A stretch of 64,000 nt of DNA from Ruminococcus sp. NK3A76 (GTDB lineage: Bacteria > Bacillota > Clostridia > Oscillospirales > Ruminococcaceae). Below, piece by piece: positions 17,809 to 25,110 of this stretch. A program made the position numbers and the translations under genes. Every line of letters begins with the position of its first letter. Within the stretch, counting starts at the first letter, position 1. The stretch spans positions 2,976,001 through 3,040,000 of the forward strand of contig NZ_JMMA01000002.1 in assembly GCF_000686125.1 (NCBI RefSeq), written 5' to 3'. The notes beneath the pieces were generated by a model that was not told the DNA's origin, did not search any database, and saw only the letters and a list, made by a program, of their open reading frames with translations.

Positions 17809-18375
17809 ATGAGGATATTTAATTACCACTGCTTTGACAACTGGAGTGTCGTAAAGGGGCTGCCTACACCGATACAGCTGTTCAAAAGAGGGCATTCCGA
17901 CGAGGAATACAGAGAGCTTATCTCATTCTTTTACAGCGAGAAATGGAAAAAGGTCGAGCGGGATCATATCAATTCGGACAGAAGATATTATGAGAAAAGG
18001 AAAGACTGGTATTTATCGGTTGATGATCCACAGTTTGTCTGCAAAAGCAAAGCTGTCAACTCGTCTGCAGCAATCAGAAGGTTAGAAAACCGCATCATTG
18101 AGCGCTTTGAAGACCGCTTCGAGGACGGTTTGCTTGCCGAATGTGTGAAAGCTCTTTCACCCGGACAGTATCAGATAATCAGGCTGTTTAGCAAAGGCTT
18201 AGACAACGGAGAGATAGCCAAAAAGCTCGGAACAACTGCAAACAATGTATGCAAGCAGAAAAACCGGGCGCTCGCAAAGCTCAAAAAGCTTTATCTTAAT
18301 AAAGCCGAGCAATCAAGTGATTATCTTTGCATTATTCCTTTTAACATTCCAAAAGCAGTATCGGTATATATTTAG
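17809..18375 (+). CDS. sigma-70 region 4-like regulator of the mobilizable element
   Basis: 188 residues. The N-terminal 100 residues are basic and aromatic with no known motif (the usual leader of element-borne sigma-like proteins). Residues about 115-165 hold a sigma region 4 / LuxR-like helix-turn-helix: LSPGQYQIIRLFSKGLDNGE then IAKKLGTTANNVCKQKNRAL. GGAAGGAG lies five bases before the ATG. It is the first gene of the element and is followed by a good terminator at 18394-18426, so it is transcribed apart from the rep/mob genes. It probably controls element gene expression. Confidence 0.75.
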   Translation: MRIFNYHCFDNWSVVKGLPTPIQLFKRGHSDEEYRELISFFYSEKWKKVERDHINSDRRYYEKRKDWYLSVDDPQFVCKSKAVNSSAAIRRLENRIIERFEDRFEDGLLAECVKALSPGQYQIIRLFSKGLDNGEIAKKLGTTANNVCKQKNRALAKLKKLYLNKAEQSSDYLCIIPFNIPKAVSVYI

Positions 18376-18393
18376 TCAAAGCGTAGCAAAGTG

Positions 18394-18426
18394 TCCGCAC
18401 AGAGTTTTTCTGTGCGGGCATTTTTT
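18394..18426 (+). terminator. intrinsic terminator after the sigma-like gene
   Basis: CCGCACAGA, a five-T loop region, CTGTGCGG, then a run of T at 18421-18426. Confidence 0.85.
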
Positions 18427-18514
18427 ATTCAAAATCGTGAATTTTATGCAAAGTTGTCACTTTTTGTTGTCTCCCGGCGGTTATAAGGTAGAAATTATTT
18501 AAGGAGATGATAAA

Positions 18515-19768
18515 ATGAGACAATTAATAACCAAAACCAGCGAGGAAATAATGTCCACGCTGTACAAGCCGACAGTCTTTGCAGTCGAGGGTCTGCTTGC
18601 ACAGGGACTGTTCATTCTCGCAGGCTCGCCGAAGGTGGGTAAGTCGTGGCTCGCCCTTGAACTTTGCCTTGCGGTAGCCAAGGGAGATAAACTGCTTGAT
18701 AGAAAAACGATGCAGGGTTCTGCGCTGTATTTTTGTCTGGAGGACAGCTACAAGCGAATACAATCCCGCCTGTATGAGCTTACAGACGAGCCTTCGGACA
18801 AGCTGTTCTTTTCAATTAAGGCTGATACTATCGGCTGCGGTCTTGAAGAACAGATAGCAAAGTTCGAATCGGAGTGTGATGACCTAAGACTCGTTGTTAT
18901 CGACACCTTGCAGATGATAAGAAACGAGGTTGATTCCGGCTACGGCAGTGATTATGCAGAGCTAATCCCGCTTAAAGCTCTTGCAGAGCAGCTCGGGATA
19001 ACTATTGTTTTAATACATCATTTACGCAAGGCGGCCGACAATGACCCGTTCAATATGATCTCGGGCAGCACAGGTCTTAACGGCTGTGTGGACGGCTTGC
19101 TTGTTCTTTTGAAGAACAAGCGCAGCGGCGGTCAGGCGGTACTTCATGCAACAGGGCGTGACATCGAAGATCAGGAAATTGCGATCAAAAAGCAGGGTGT
19201 TCTATGGGTGCTTGCTGATGAAAGCGAAGACAAGCCAATTGAGCTTTTTCCTTTTGCAATACACGACTTGATGACAGAGTTGTGTTCGTTCAAAGGCTCG
19301 GCAACAGAGCTGTGCGAACTACTGAAGGACAAATTCGGCGGCGAGTATTTTGCAAACCGTCTGACAAGAGGTCTGTTCCGCTTCGCTTATGAATTGCAAA
19401 ACTATGGTGTGACTTTTACCCCGAAACGCAGCAACGGCCAGCGGCTTTTACTGCTGCAATACGATAAAAACAGTGACAGTAGTGACGGTAAAAAGCTGAT
19501 GCCCGAGCAGCATATTTCTTCTGTCCCTGCTGTCTCTGCCGAGAATGATAATACTTTGCAAAGCCCTGAAAATACGTTAAATAGTGAAAATGGCAGTTCA
19601 AAGATAGGATCAGAAGTTACTGTCCCTTATGCTGATTCTACTGTTCCTGCTGAACAGTTTACTGACCCTGTTTTATCAGAAAACTTTATTGACGCTGTGG
19701 CGCATATGCTTTCAAACAAGCTGCTTGCGCAGGGAATAAAGGTCAGGCCGTTTGAGGAGCGCAAATGA
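18515..19768 (+). CDS. RepA-like AAA ATPase / hexameric helicase of the mobilizable element
   Basis: 417 residues. Walker A AGSPKVGKSWLALEL near residue 38, Walker B LRLVVIDTLQMI near 125, a sensor-like VLIHHLRK near 170, all typical of the AAA_25/RepA (RSF1010 RepA, KaiC-like) family that unwinds plasmid or excised-element DNA. The C-terminal 120 residues are Ser/Glu-rich and unordered. AAGGAG precedes the ATG at good spacing. It lies upstream of the oriT/mob region, suggesting that the excised circle can replicate or be processed during transfer. Confidence 0.85.
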   Translation: MRQLITKTSEEIMSTLYKPTVFAVEGLLAQGLFILAGSPKVGKSWLALELCLAVAKGDKLLDRKTMQGSALYFCLEDSYKRIQSRLYELTDEPSDKLFFSIKADTIGCGLEEQIAKFESECDDLRLVVIDTLQMIRNEVDSGYGSDYAELIPLKALAEQLGITIVLIHHLRKAADNDPFNMISGSTGLNGCVDGLLVLLKNKRSGGQAVLHATGRDIEDQEIAIKKQGVLWVLADESEDKPIELFPFAIHDLMTELCSFKGSATELCELLKDKFGGEYFANRLTRGLFRFAYELQNYGVTFTPKRSNGQRLLLLQYDKNSDSSDGKKLMPEQHISSVPAVSAENDNTLQSPENTLNSENGSSKIGSEVTVPYADSTVPAEQFTDPVLSENFIDAVAHMLSNKLLAQGIKVRPFEERK

Positions 19769-20060
19769 GCCGCCTGTCGGGCGCCGTGTGCCCTCCGAGT
19801 GCTGAAATCGGGTAAACAGCCGAGAGCACCCCAAAAGCCCCACACAGGCGATTTGTGAGCGTGTGTGAGCAAAACTCAGGCACACAAATATCTCTCCCTT
19901 TCGCCTTAAAAGAGAGCAAAGAAAGGAGGAAAAAGGCAGCCCATTTTAAGGCTCACAGCGTGGGTGATTTGAGAAAGCAAGCATAGCAGGTGGCATTCCG
20001 CCACCAGCCTGCTTGGCGGGGCTAAGCCCCACACCCCATATATATCGAAGGAGGAATGTG
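19769..20060. other. candidate origin of transfer region of the mobilizable element
   Basis: A 292-base gap with no gene between the RepA-like and MobC genes. At about 19975-20015 there is a near-perfect inverted repeat around GCAGGTGGC and GCCACC, then CTTGGCGGGGCTAAGCCCCA, a GC-rich hairpin just before the mobC ribosome site. An inverted repeat next to a short conserved sequence directly upstream of mobC/mobA is the usual plan of MOBP oriT sites. The nick site itself cannot be placed by eye. Confidence 0.55.
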
Positions 20061-20372
20061 ATGAGAAAGAGAAATAAAACGATATCTATCAGATGCACAG
20101 AAGATGAGTACAATCGTGTGCATAGTCGGGCTGAGAAATATGGACTAAAGCTCAATGAATTCATTCTTAAAACAGCGCTTGGCAGGAAGATAATTGTAGC
20201 AGAAGGGCTTGCTGATGTTGTCAGGCAGCAAAAAGCAATTGGCAACAACCTCAACCAGCTTACCCGACTCGCCCATGAGGGTAAGATAAAAACTGTTGAC
20301 TTAAAGGCATTGCTTGATGAATATATGAATGCAACTACTCTGCTCGCCAAAGCGCTTCAGGAGGTGAAGTGA
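20061..20372 (+). CDS. mobC: MobC-like relaxosome accessory protein
   Basis: A 103-residue basic protein: ribbon-helix-helix-like N-terminus (NKTISIRCTEDEYNRVHSRA) followed by the MobC signature region (RQQKAIGNNLNQLTRLAHEG) and a helical end. GGAGG lies six bases before ATG 20061; a longer frame from 20013 has no ribosome site. It ends at the base before the relaxase GTG, and the relaxase ribosome site lies within its last codons. MobC proteins bind oriT and help the relaxase open the strand. Confidence 0.88.
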   Translation: MRKRNKTISIRCTEDEYNRVHSRAEKYGLKLNEFILKTALGRKIIVAEGLADVVRQQKAIGNNLNQLTRLAHEGKIKTVDLKALLDEYMNATTLLAKALQEVK

Positions 20373-21632
20373 GTGGCAACGGTAACTGCAATATCAACTA
20401 AAGGCGGCGGAGGCGGCAAGGCAACGCTTGAATATATATGCCGTGATGACAAGACCGAAAACGGCAGGTGGATAACTGCCCTAAACTGCACTCTGCCGAC
20501 TGCCTATGATGAGTTTCGCAACACTAAAAATCTCTACAAAAAGCCAGGCGGTATTCAGTATTATCATTTTGTTCAGTCGCACCCAAAAGGCTATGACATC
20601 TCGCCGGAGCTTGCTCACAAGATTGCTTTGGAATTTGCAGACAAGGCGTTTAGTCAGTTTGAATGTGTAGTCGCCACTCATACCGATGCATACCATATCC
20701 ACAGCCACATAGTGTTTAATTCAGTCAGCTTTGAGGACGGGCACAAGTATCATTCAAACAAGTTTACTCTGAACGGCTTGCGTGAGCTGTCAGATGAGAT
20801 CTGTATTAAATATGGTGTGTCAATTCTGGACAAGCCCGATCTCAAACGTCAGACCAATGGCATCACCACAGGCGAATACCGCACTGCTATGAAAGGGCAG
20901 AGCTGGAAAATGGATCTGATGAACACCATTGACCTTGCTATGAGGCAGGCTAAAAGCCGTGAACTTTTTTGCAGGCTAATGAAAAACAAAGGCTACTCGG
21001 TCAGGTGGGAGGAACATAGAAAGTACATCACCTACACCTGCCCGAACGGAATGAAGTGCAGAGACAATCGCCTGCACGAGGACAGATACAGAAAGGAGAA
21101 GATGCAGCATGAATTCGAGATTAGAAGAAATGAGGCGAGCCTCGCAAGAGAGCGCAGAGAAAGCATTAGACACAAGTCGGGCAACGCTCGTATTCGACAG
21201 CAACTGGAAAGCATTGATAGCTTTGAGCAAGCAGACAGCGGATACGCAACTGGAAATACTATCATTTCAGGACGAGCTGTTGCAGAGGGACGATATGAAC
21301 TATCTGCTGAACCGGATAGAACAGAAAACAGAATCGGTAATAGCCGAACAGAAGCAGACACTCAGGGAGCTGACCTCACAGGCTGGGAGACTGAACGAGC
21401 AATTCTCTTCGCAGATGAAGCAGCTCGAAGAATTCAGGCACGGGCTGACCATAAGGCTTTGGAAAGTAGTCATAGCTTCGCAGGCGGGCTTGGCGATATT
21501 GCTTGTGGGCTTGGGGCTCTGGGTGAGATGACGGAGGATGAGCCTGTCGAAGATAATCACTATCCAGTATCTGACCGCAAAACGCTCGCAGAGGAGATAA
21601 GGAAGAAGGAAGAGCTTGGGATGAAGATGTGA
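20373..21632 (+). CDS. mobA: MOBP-type relaxase (MobA/VirD2-like)
   Basis: A 419-residue relaxase starting at GTG with GGAGG eight bases upstream. The N-terminal 200 residues are the relaxase domain: a possible catalytic Tyr near YICRDDKTENG, GIQYYHFVQSHPKGYD (motif II region) and the metal-binding motif AYHIHSHIVFNSV (motif III, HxHxH type). The C-terminal third is charged, low in order, and its DNA also encodes another protein in the +1 frame (21109-21531). Follows mobC directly. Nicks oriT and pilots the strand to a helper secretion system. Confidence 0.92.
   Translation: MATVTAISTKGGGGGKATLEYICRDDKTENGRWITALNCTLPTAYDEFRNTKNLYKKPGGIQYYHFVQSHPKGYDISPELAHKIALEFADKAFSQFECVVATHTDAYHIHSHIVFNSVSFEDGHKYHSNKFTLNGLRELSDEICIKYGVSILDKPDLKRQTNGITTGEYRTAMKGQSWKMDLMNTIDLAMRQAKSRELFCRLMKNKGYSVRWEEHRKYITYTCPNGMKCRDNRLHEDRYRKEKMQHEFEIRRNEASLARERRESIRHKSGNARIRQQLESIDSFEQADSGYATGNTIISGRAVAEGRYELSAEPDRTENRIGNSRTEADTQGADLTGWETERAILFADEAARRIQARADHKALESSHSFAGGLGDIACGLGALGEMTEDEPVEDNHYPVSDRKTLAEEIRKKEELGMKM
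21109..21531 (+). CDS. MobB-like coiled-coil membrane protein nested out of frame in the relaxase gene
   Basis: A 140-residue ORF lying wholly inside the relaxase gene in another frame. It has its own AGGAG nine bases before the ATG. The product looks real: a long amphipathic coiled coil (residues about 1-115, e.g. EQKQTLRELTSQAGRLNEQ) and one C-terminal membrane helix (VVIASQAGLAILLVGLGLWV). ColE1 MbeB and RSF1010 MobB are also small, partly membrane-bound proteins encoded overlapping their relaxase genes. A similar role, tethering the relaxosome to the membrane or coupling protein, is inferred. Confidence 0.7.
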   Translation: MNSRLEEMRRASQESAEKALDTSRATLVFDSNWKALIALSKQTADTQLEILSFQDELLQRDDMNYLLNRIEQKTESVIAEQKQTLRELTSQAGRLNEQFSSQMKQLEEFRHGLTIRLWKVVIASQAGLAILLVGLGLWVR

Positions 21633-21784
21633 GTTGGTGTTGTGTTTTATGACACAAGAGATGAACAAAGGGTACGGCAGACAGTCGTACCCTGAAATTA
21701 TAAGAAAGGACTGAGAATAATGTGCAATTATAATCATCACAGGAATACAGATAGAACGATCATAACAGGGAGGACGATAACAAT

Positions 21785-21979
21785 ATGGTTAACAATAACA
21801 CAGAAACAAAAATACAAATGCTTACAATAAAGGAAGCCGCAGCACTCGTTGACGGGCTGACCGAATACAGAGTGCGTGAGCTGTGCCGTTCGGGTGAACT
21901 GCCGACTGTAAAGGCAGGCAAGAAATACCTCATCAACAAGGATACACTTATCCGCTTCTTAGGGGGTGCGGCGGAATGA
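21785..21979 (+). CDS. xis: excisionase-like helix-turn-helix protein (Xis)
   Basis: 64 residues: a MerR/Xis-type winged HTH (MLTIKEAAALVDGLTEYRVR then GELPTVKAGKKYLINKDTL). It is the usual small DNA-bending recombination directionality factor placed just before a tyrosine integrase. GGGAGG lies about 11 bases before the ATG. The integrase starts 91 bases downstream. Confidence 0.85.
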   Translation: MVNNNTETKIQMLTIKEAAALVDGLTEYRVRELCRSGELPTVKAGKKYLINKDTLIRFLGGAAE

Positions 21980-22070
21980 TAACTTTTTATGTTGCGTCTG
22001 CAAACTCTTTCGGATACGCTGGATATTGCAAAGAAAGTGTGGTATCCTTGTCAGTCAGGGAGGTGATAGA

Positions 22071-23483
22071 ATGGCATATATAGAGCCAAGAAAAAACAAG
22101 CAAGGCGAGATAATCGCCTATCGGATACGAGTCAATAAAGGCTATGACAAGAACGGCAAAAAGCTAAAGCCCTATGAGCTCAACTTCAAGCCCGACCCCG
22201 ACAAAACAGAGCGGCAGAATATGAAAGCGCTCAACGAAACTGCGGTCGAATTTGAGAAAAAATGCAAGCAGGGGTATGTGGCTGACAGCAGACAGACCTT
22301 TGCCGAGTATGCGGAATATGTTATCGCATTAAAAGAGCGTACAGGAATAAAGCGCCGTACCATTGAGGGATACAAAAAGCTTATGCCCCGCATAAACGAA
22401 GCGATAGGTCATATGAAGCTCAAAGACATTCGCCCCCAGCATCTCAATATGTTTTACGAGCAATTATCAAAGCGAAACTCCCGCCGTTATGAAAATGTGG
22501 CTGCTGCAAAAACCGACCTGAAAGCTATAATAAAAGAGAAAAATCTGTCACAGCAGAAGATAGCCGACAGCACAGGCATAGCAGTAAACACAGTCGCCCA
22601 AGCGTGCAAGGGCAGGAACATCAAAGAAAGCAAGGCAAGAGCGATAGCAGATGCGTTAGGGCTTCCGATAACAAAGCTCTTTATAATCTCGCACGACAGC
22701 AGCCCGCTGTCAAACAAAACGATACTCGAATACCACAGGCTTATAAACACTATCTTCAAGCAGGCAGACAAGGAGCTGCTAATACCATACAACCCTGCAA
22801 GCAAGGCCACGCCGCCAAAGGCAGGCAAGTCAAAGATAAACTACTTTGAGATAGAAGAGCTTGATGCTATACAGCGTGAGGCCGAGACGCTGCCGATAAA
22901 ATGGAAAACGATAATCCACTTACTGATGATTTCAGGGTGCAGGCGTGGTGAGCTGTGCGGCCTGAAATGGGATGCTGTTGATTTTGAGAGAAACAGGATA
23001 TACATTCACCTGAATATCCTGTACTCGACCGAGATAGGCTTATACGAGGACACGACCAAGACCGAATACTCCGAGCGGTATGTCAGACTGCCCGACGAGT
23101 CAATGGATATACTTCGTGAATACAAAGCCTGGTACGAAAAACGCAAAGCCGCCTACGGCGACCGCTGGCACGACAAGGGGTTTCTGTTCTTCCAGGAGAA
23201 AACGGGGAACGAGGGTGAGCCGATGTCACCCGACACAGTCACAAGATACCTTGATGAGTTCTCCGAAAAGAGAGGTCTGCCGCACATTAACCCACACGCC
23301 TTCCGTCACACAATGGCGAGCGTTATGTGCTTCAACCGCATTGACCCCGTCAGCATCTCACGCAGATTAGGCCACTCAAAGGTCAGCACTACGACCGATT
23401 ATTATTCCCATATGCTCAAAGACGCAGACGACATCTCGGCTGAGACGATAGCAGATGTTATGCTAAGGCACAAGGGAGCGTAA
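22071..23483 (+). CDS. int: tyrosine recombinase (integrase) with inserted XRE helix-turn-helix
   Basis: 470 residues starting MAYIEPRKNKQGEII (AGGTG seven bases upstream; the longer frame has no ribosome site). Order: arm-binding beta domain (1-60), SAM-like core-binding start (about 75-140), an XRE-type HTH insert (about 150-205, EKNLSQQKIADSTGIAVNTV), the rest of the core-binding domain (LSNKTILEYHRLINTIFKQA), then the catalytic domain with R in GCRRGELCGL, HxxR in HAFRHTMAS, H in LGHSKVST and the Tyr in TDYYSHM. All catalytic residues are present. It catalyses integration and excision of the element. The HTH insert recurs in related clostridial integrases as I recall. Confidence 0.93.
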   Translation: MAYIEPRKNKQGEIIAYRIRVNKGYDKNGKKLKPYELNFKPDPDKTERQNMKALNETAVEFEKKCKQGYVADSRQTFAEYAEYVIALKERTGIKRRTIEGYKKLMPRINEAIGHMKLKDIRPQHLNMFYEQLSKRNSRRYENVAAAKTDLKAIIKEKNLSQQKIADSTGIAVNTVAQACKGRNIKESKARAIADALGLPITKLFIISHDSSPLSNKTILEYHRLINTIFKQADKELLIPYNPASKATPPKAGKSKINYFEIEELDAIQREAETLPIKWKTIIHLLMISGCRRGELCGLKWDAVDFERNRIYIHLNILYSTEIGLYEDTTKTEYSERYVRLPDESMDILREYKAWYEKRKAAYGDRWHDKGFLFFQEKTGNEGEPMSPDTVTRYLDEFSEKRGLPHINPHAFRHTMASVMCFNRIDPVSISRRLGHSKVSTTTDYYSHMLKDADDISAETIADVMLRHKGA

Positions 23484-23503
23484 TCCCCACCGACAAATAT
23501 TTA

Positions 23504-23542
23504 CCGCCCGACAGAAATAATATATCTGTCGGGCGGTTTTTT
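23504..23542 (+). terminator. intrinsic terminator after integrase
   Basis: Perfect 12-bp stem CCGCCCGACAGA with TCTGTCGGGCGG and a TTTTTT tail. Confidence 0.92.
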
Positions 23543-23654
23543 CTACATACAGCAATATAAAAATTTGAAACCTCCAAAGCCCATATCAGCGGCGTTTGCC
23601 GAGAGCCAAAACCAAAAATAGTGCCCTAATAGTGCCCTGAAAGCCAAATTCCCA

Positions 23655-23692
23655 CAAAAAAACACAGCCTCCGCAAAATAGCGAAAGCTGTG
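23655..23692 (-). terminator. terminator of tRNA-Arg
   Basis: On the minus strand CACAGCTTTCGC pairs with GCGGAGGCTGTG (12 bp with G-T pairs), followed by seven T. It lies 27 bases after the tRNA 3' end. Confidence 0.8.
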
Positions 23693-23719
23693 AGATCCCG
23701 TATCTACGGGCTTTGTCAA

Positions 23720-23796
23720 TGGTGCGCCAGGAGGGACTCGAACCCCCGACCTACTGGTTCGTAGCCAGTCACTCTATCCAGCTGAGCTACTGGCGC
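23720..23796 (-). tRNA. tRNA-Arg (anticodon ACG)
   Basis: Seven-base acceptor stem GCGCCAG/CTGGCGC, discriminator A and an encoded CCA. The D arm begins TAGCTCAG, the anticodon stem ACTGG/CCAGT encloses loop CTACGAA (anticodon ACG), and the T arm carries GGTTCGAGTCC. It has its own promoter at 23812-23840 and a terminator. The element integrase lies on its 3' side, but the intact tRNA and terminator do not by themselves show that it is the attachment site. Confidence 0.97.
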
Positions 23797-23811
23797 ACAT
23801 TCAACTTATAT

Positions 23812-23840
23812 ATTATATCATACTGCGCTCAACAAGTCAA
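23812..23840 (-). promoter_or_regulatory. promoter of tRNA-Arg
   Basis: TTGACT, 17-base spacer, TATAAT, minus strand, ending 15 bases before the tRNA. Confidence 0.85.
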
Positions 23841-23901
23841 GAGAATAGCGGCGGCAGGACGTAAATTTAATAAAACGTTAATATTTGCGCGCGCTATGCC
23901 G

Positions 23902-24512
23902 TCACTTAGCGTCCGCAGCACTCTCATCAAGCAGCTCTATAAACTCCTGCGTGCTGCCTGCGATAAGAAAAGGCTCCTTTATGTTGTCAGAAAGAGATAG
24001 ATATACCTTGCCGCTTGCGCTGTCCCAGTAGTAGGTGTTGCCGCCCCTGTCTGCGGCGAGCGGATAGAAGGTGCCGGGCAGAAAACCGTCGCTCCTGTCC
24101 CAGTCGGCTATCTTCTCAAAGCAGAGATTGTTCGGGGTAATGTGTGTGAGCGCCGATACCTCGCATTCGACTCCGCCGATGTTGAATACGCATAGCTTTA
24201 TCCTGCCTGTCACACATTCCGAGTATAATTCCTTAAGGCAATACCGCACGACCACCGGCACAAGCCTTTGTACGCCATACACTTGCAGATTTTCCGTCAT
24301 ATCACCCAAATTCACCTTGAAATACGATAGTATTCCTGCGGTTAATTTGGGCAATCTGACAAAAAATCCGACTGCGTGTCTGACGCACAATGGTCGTGCG
24401 GTATTGCCTTAAGTGCGCCGGGGAACTCTATGCCGTATTTTTCTTCAAGATGCTTTACCGCCTGCTCTGCCGCCTCTGCGTCAGCCAGTGCGGCCTTCAT
24501 AAATCTGTGCAT
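23902..24512 (-). pseudogene. SMI1/KNR4 (SUKH)-like gene split by a 172-bp palindromic element
   Basis: The 5' part starts at ATG 24512 (GGGGAGG about 9 bases upstream) and reads MHRFMKAALADAEAAEQAV then EEKYGIEFPGALK, the usual SUKH opening. At 24412 the repeat element interrupts it and a stop follows inside the element. The 3' part resumes beyond the element as LKELYSECVTGRIKL and continues through FYPLAADRGGNTYYWDSA, the SUKH core with its GG-N-Y-D pattern, to EFIELLDES. Removing the element plus one TTAA joins the two parts in frame as GALKELYSE. An ORF at 24390 that starts inside the element could still make an N-terminally altered protein. SUKH proteins are often immunity proteins to toxins or nucleases. 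Confidence 0.85.
24237..24408 (-). repeat. 172-bp palindromic MITE-like element, copy 1
   Basis: Terminal arms GGCAATACCGCACGACCA and TGGTCGTGCGGTATTGCC are perfectly complementary over 18 bp. Flanked by TTAA on both sides (24233-24236, 24409-24412), a likely target duplication. Opposite orientation to copies 2 and 3. The inner sequence is also an imperfect palindrome. Confidence 0.9.
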
Positions 24513-24533
24513 TATCCTTGCCCTCCCCTTTTT

Positions 24534-24917
24534 TCATATCTCCACTTCGAGCGAGCTCGTCGTGTTTTGCTGTACGAATAATACCGTGACCTTGCCGCCG
24601 CTCTCCTCGTACATGATGTACGGCATGAAGTCGTCGGAGTATTCAAGCTCTATGTCGGTCAGATGCCTTATGCGTTCACTGTCTTTGTCGATGTAGTATG
24701 CATCGAGCTCTATCTTGTCCGACTCGCCCGGCTCGCCTGAGTATCGCAGCGATATCTCGGCCTTGCCGTCAGCGGTCACATAGCTGCTGTATTCCTGCTG
24801 GTCGCTGTATAGCCCGGTGTAGTATCTCTGCCGTATCACCAGCCCGATCAGCACCGCCGCAAGTGCTGCCATCACTCCTGCAACAATGTATATTTTCAAG
24901 CGTTTTTTGTCTTTCAT
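24534..24917 (-). CDS. small membrane-anchored protein of unknown function
   Basis: 127 residues starting MKDKKRLKIYIVAGVM, with GGAG seven bases before this ATG (the longer frame begins inside the repeat copy 2). One membrane segment (residues about 8-28, YIVAGVMAALAAVLIGLVI), then a 95-residue beta-rich extracytoplasmic part with several Tyr and acidic residues. No cysteine lipobox. It lies between two repeat copies, downstream of the ART-like gene. Family not recognised; related in layout to 25698-26363. Confidence 0.75.
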   Translation of the reverse strand: MKDKKRLKIYIVAGVMAALAAVLIGLVIRQRYYTGLYSDQQEYSSYVTADGKAEISLRYSGEPGESDKIELDAYYIDKDSERIRHLTDIELEYSDDFMPYIMYEESGGKVTVLFVQQNTTSSLEVEI

Positions 24918-24938
24918 CCTGTCTCTCCCAGTCACTAA

Positions 24939-25110
24939 GGCAACACCGCTGGGCCATTGTACGTCAGACACGCAGTCAAATTTTTCGTCAGATTGGCTAA
25001 ATTTACCGCAGGAATACTAACGTATTTCAAGGTAAATTTGGGTAATATGACGGAAAATTTGCAAGTGGATGGCGTGCAAAGGTATCCGCCGGTGGCCCGG
25101 CGGTGTTGCC
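24939..25110 (+). repeat. 172-bp palindromic MITE-like element, copy 2
   Basis: Arms GGCAACACCGCTGGGCCA and TGGCCCGGCGGTGTTGCC pair over 18 bp with one G-T pair. Flanked by CTAA on both sides (24935-24938, 25111-25114). The right flank supplies the stop codon (TAG on the minus strand) of the gene at 25111. Positions 12-16 of the arms differ from copies 1 and 3 but remain paired. Confidence 0.9.

Larger units (their letters stand above)
17809..23545 (+). mobile_element. integrative mobilizable element (limits approximate)
   Basis: All genes are on the plus strand: sigma-70-like regulator, RepA-like AAA ATPase, candidate oriT, MobC, MOBP relaxase with nested gene, excisionase and tyrosine integrase, closed by a terminator at 23504-23542. 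There is no type IV secretion gene or coupling protein, so it would need a helper element to transfer. Gene orientation switches at both edges. tRNA-Arg with its own terminator lies just beyond the integrase on the opposite strand. The exact att sites are not resolved. Confidence 0.8.

Noticed and set aside
17750-23590. CAAAGCCC at about 17752 and 23577 as att repeats of the mobilizable element
   Set aside because: Only eight bases match and the flanks differ; this is within chance for the region lengths compared.
23720-23796. tRNA-Arg 3' end as the proven attachment site
   Set aside because: The tRNA and its terminator are complete and no duplicate of the tRNA 3' end was found near 17521-17808. 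Only proximity supports it.
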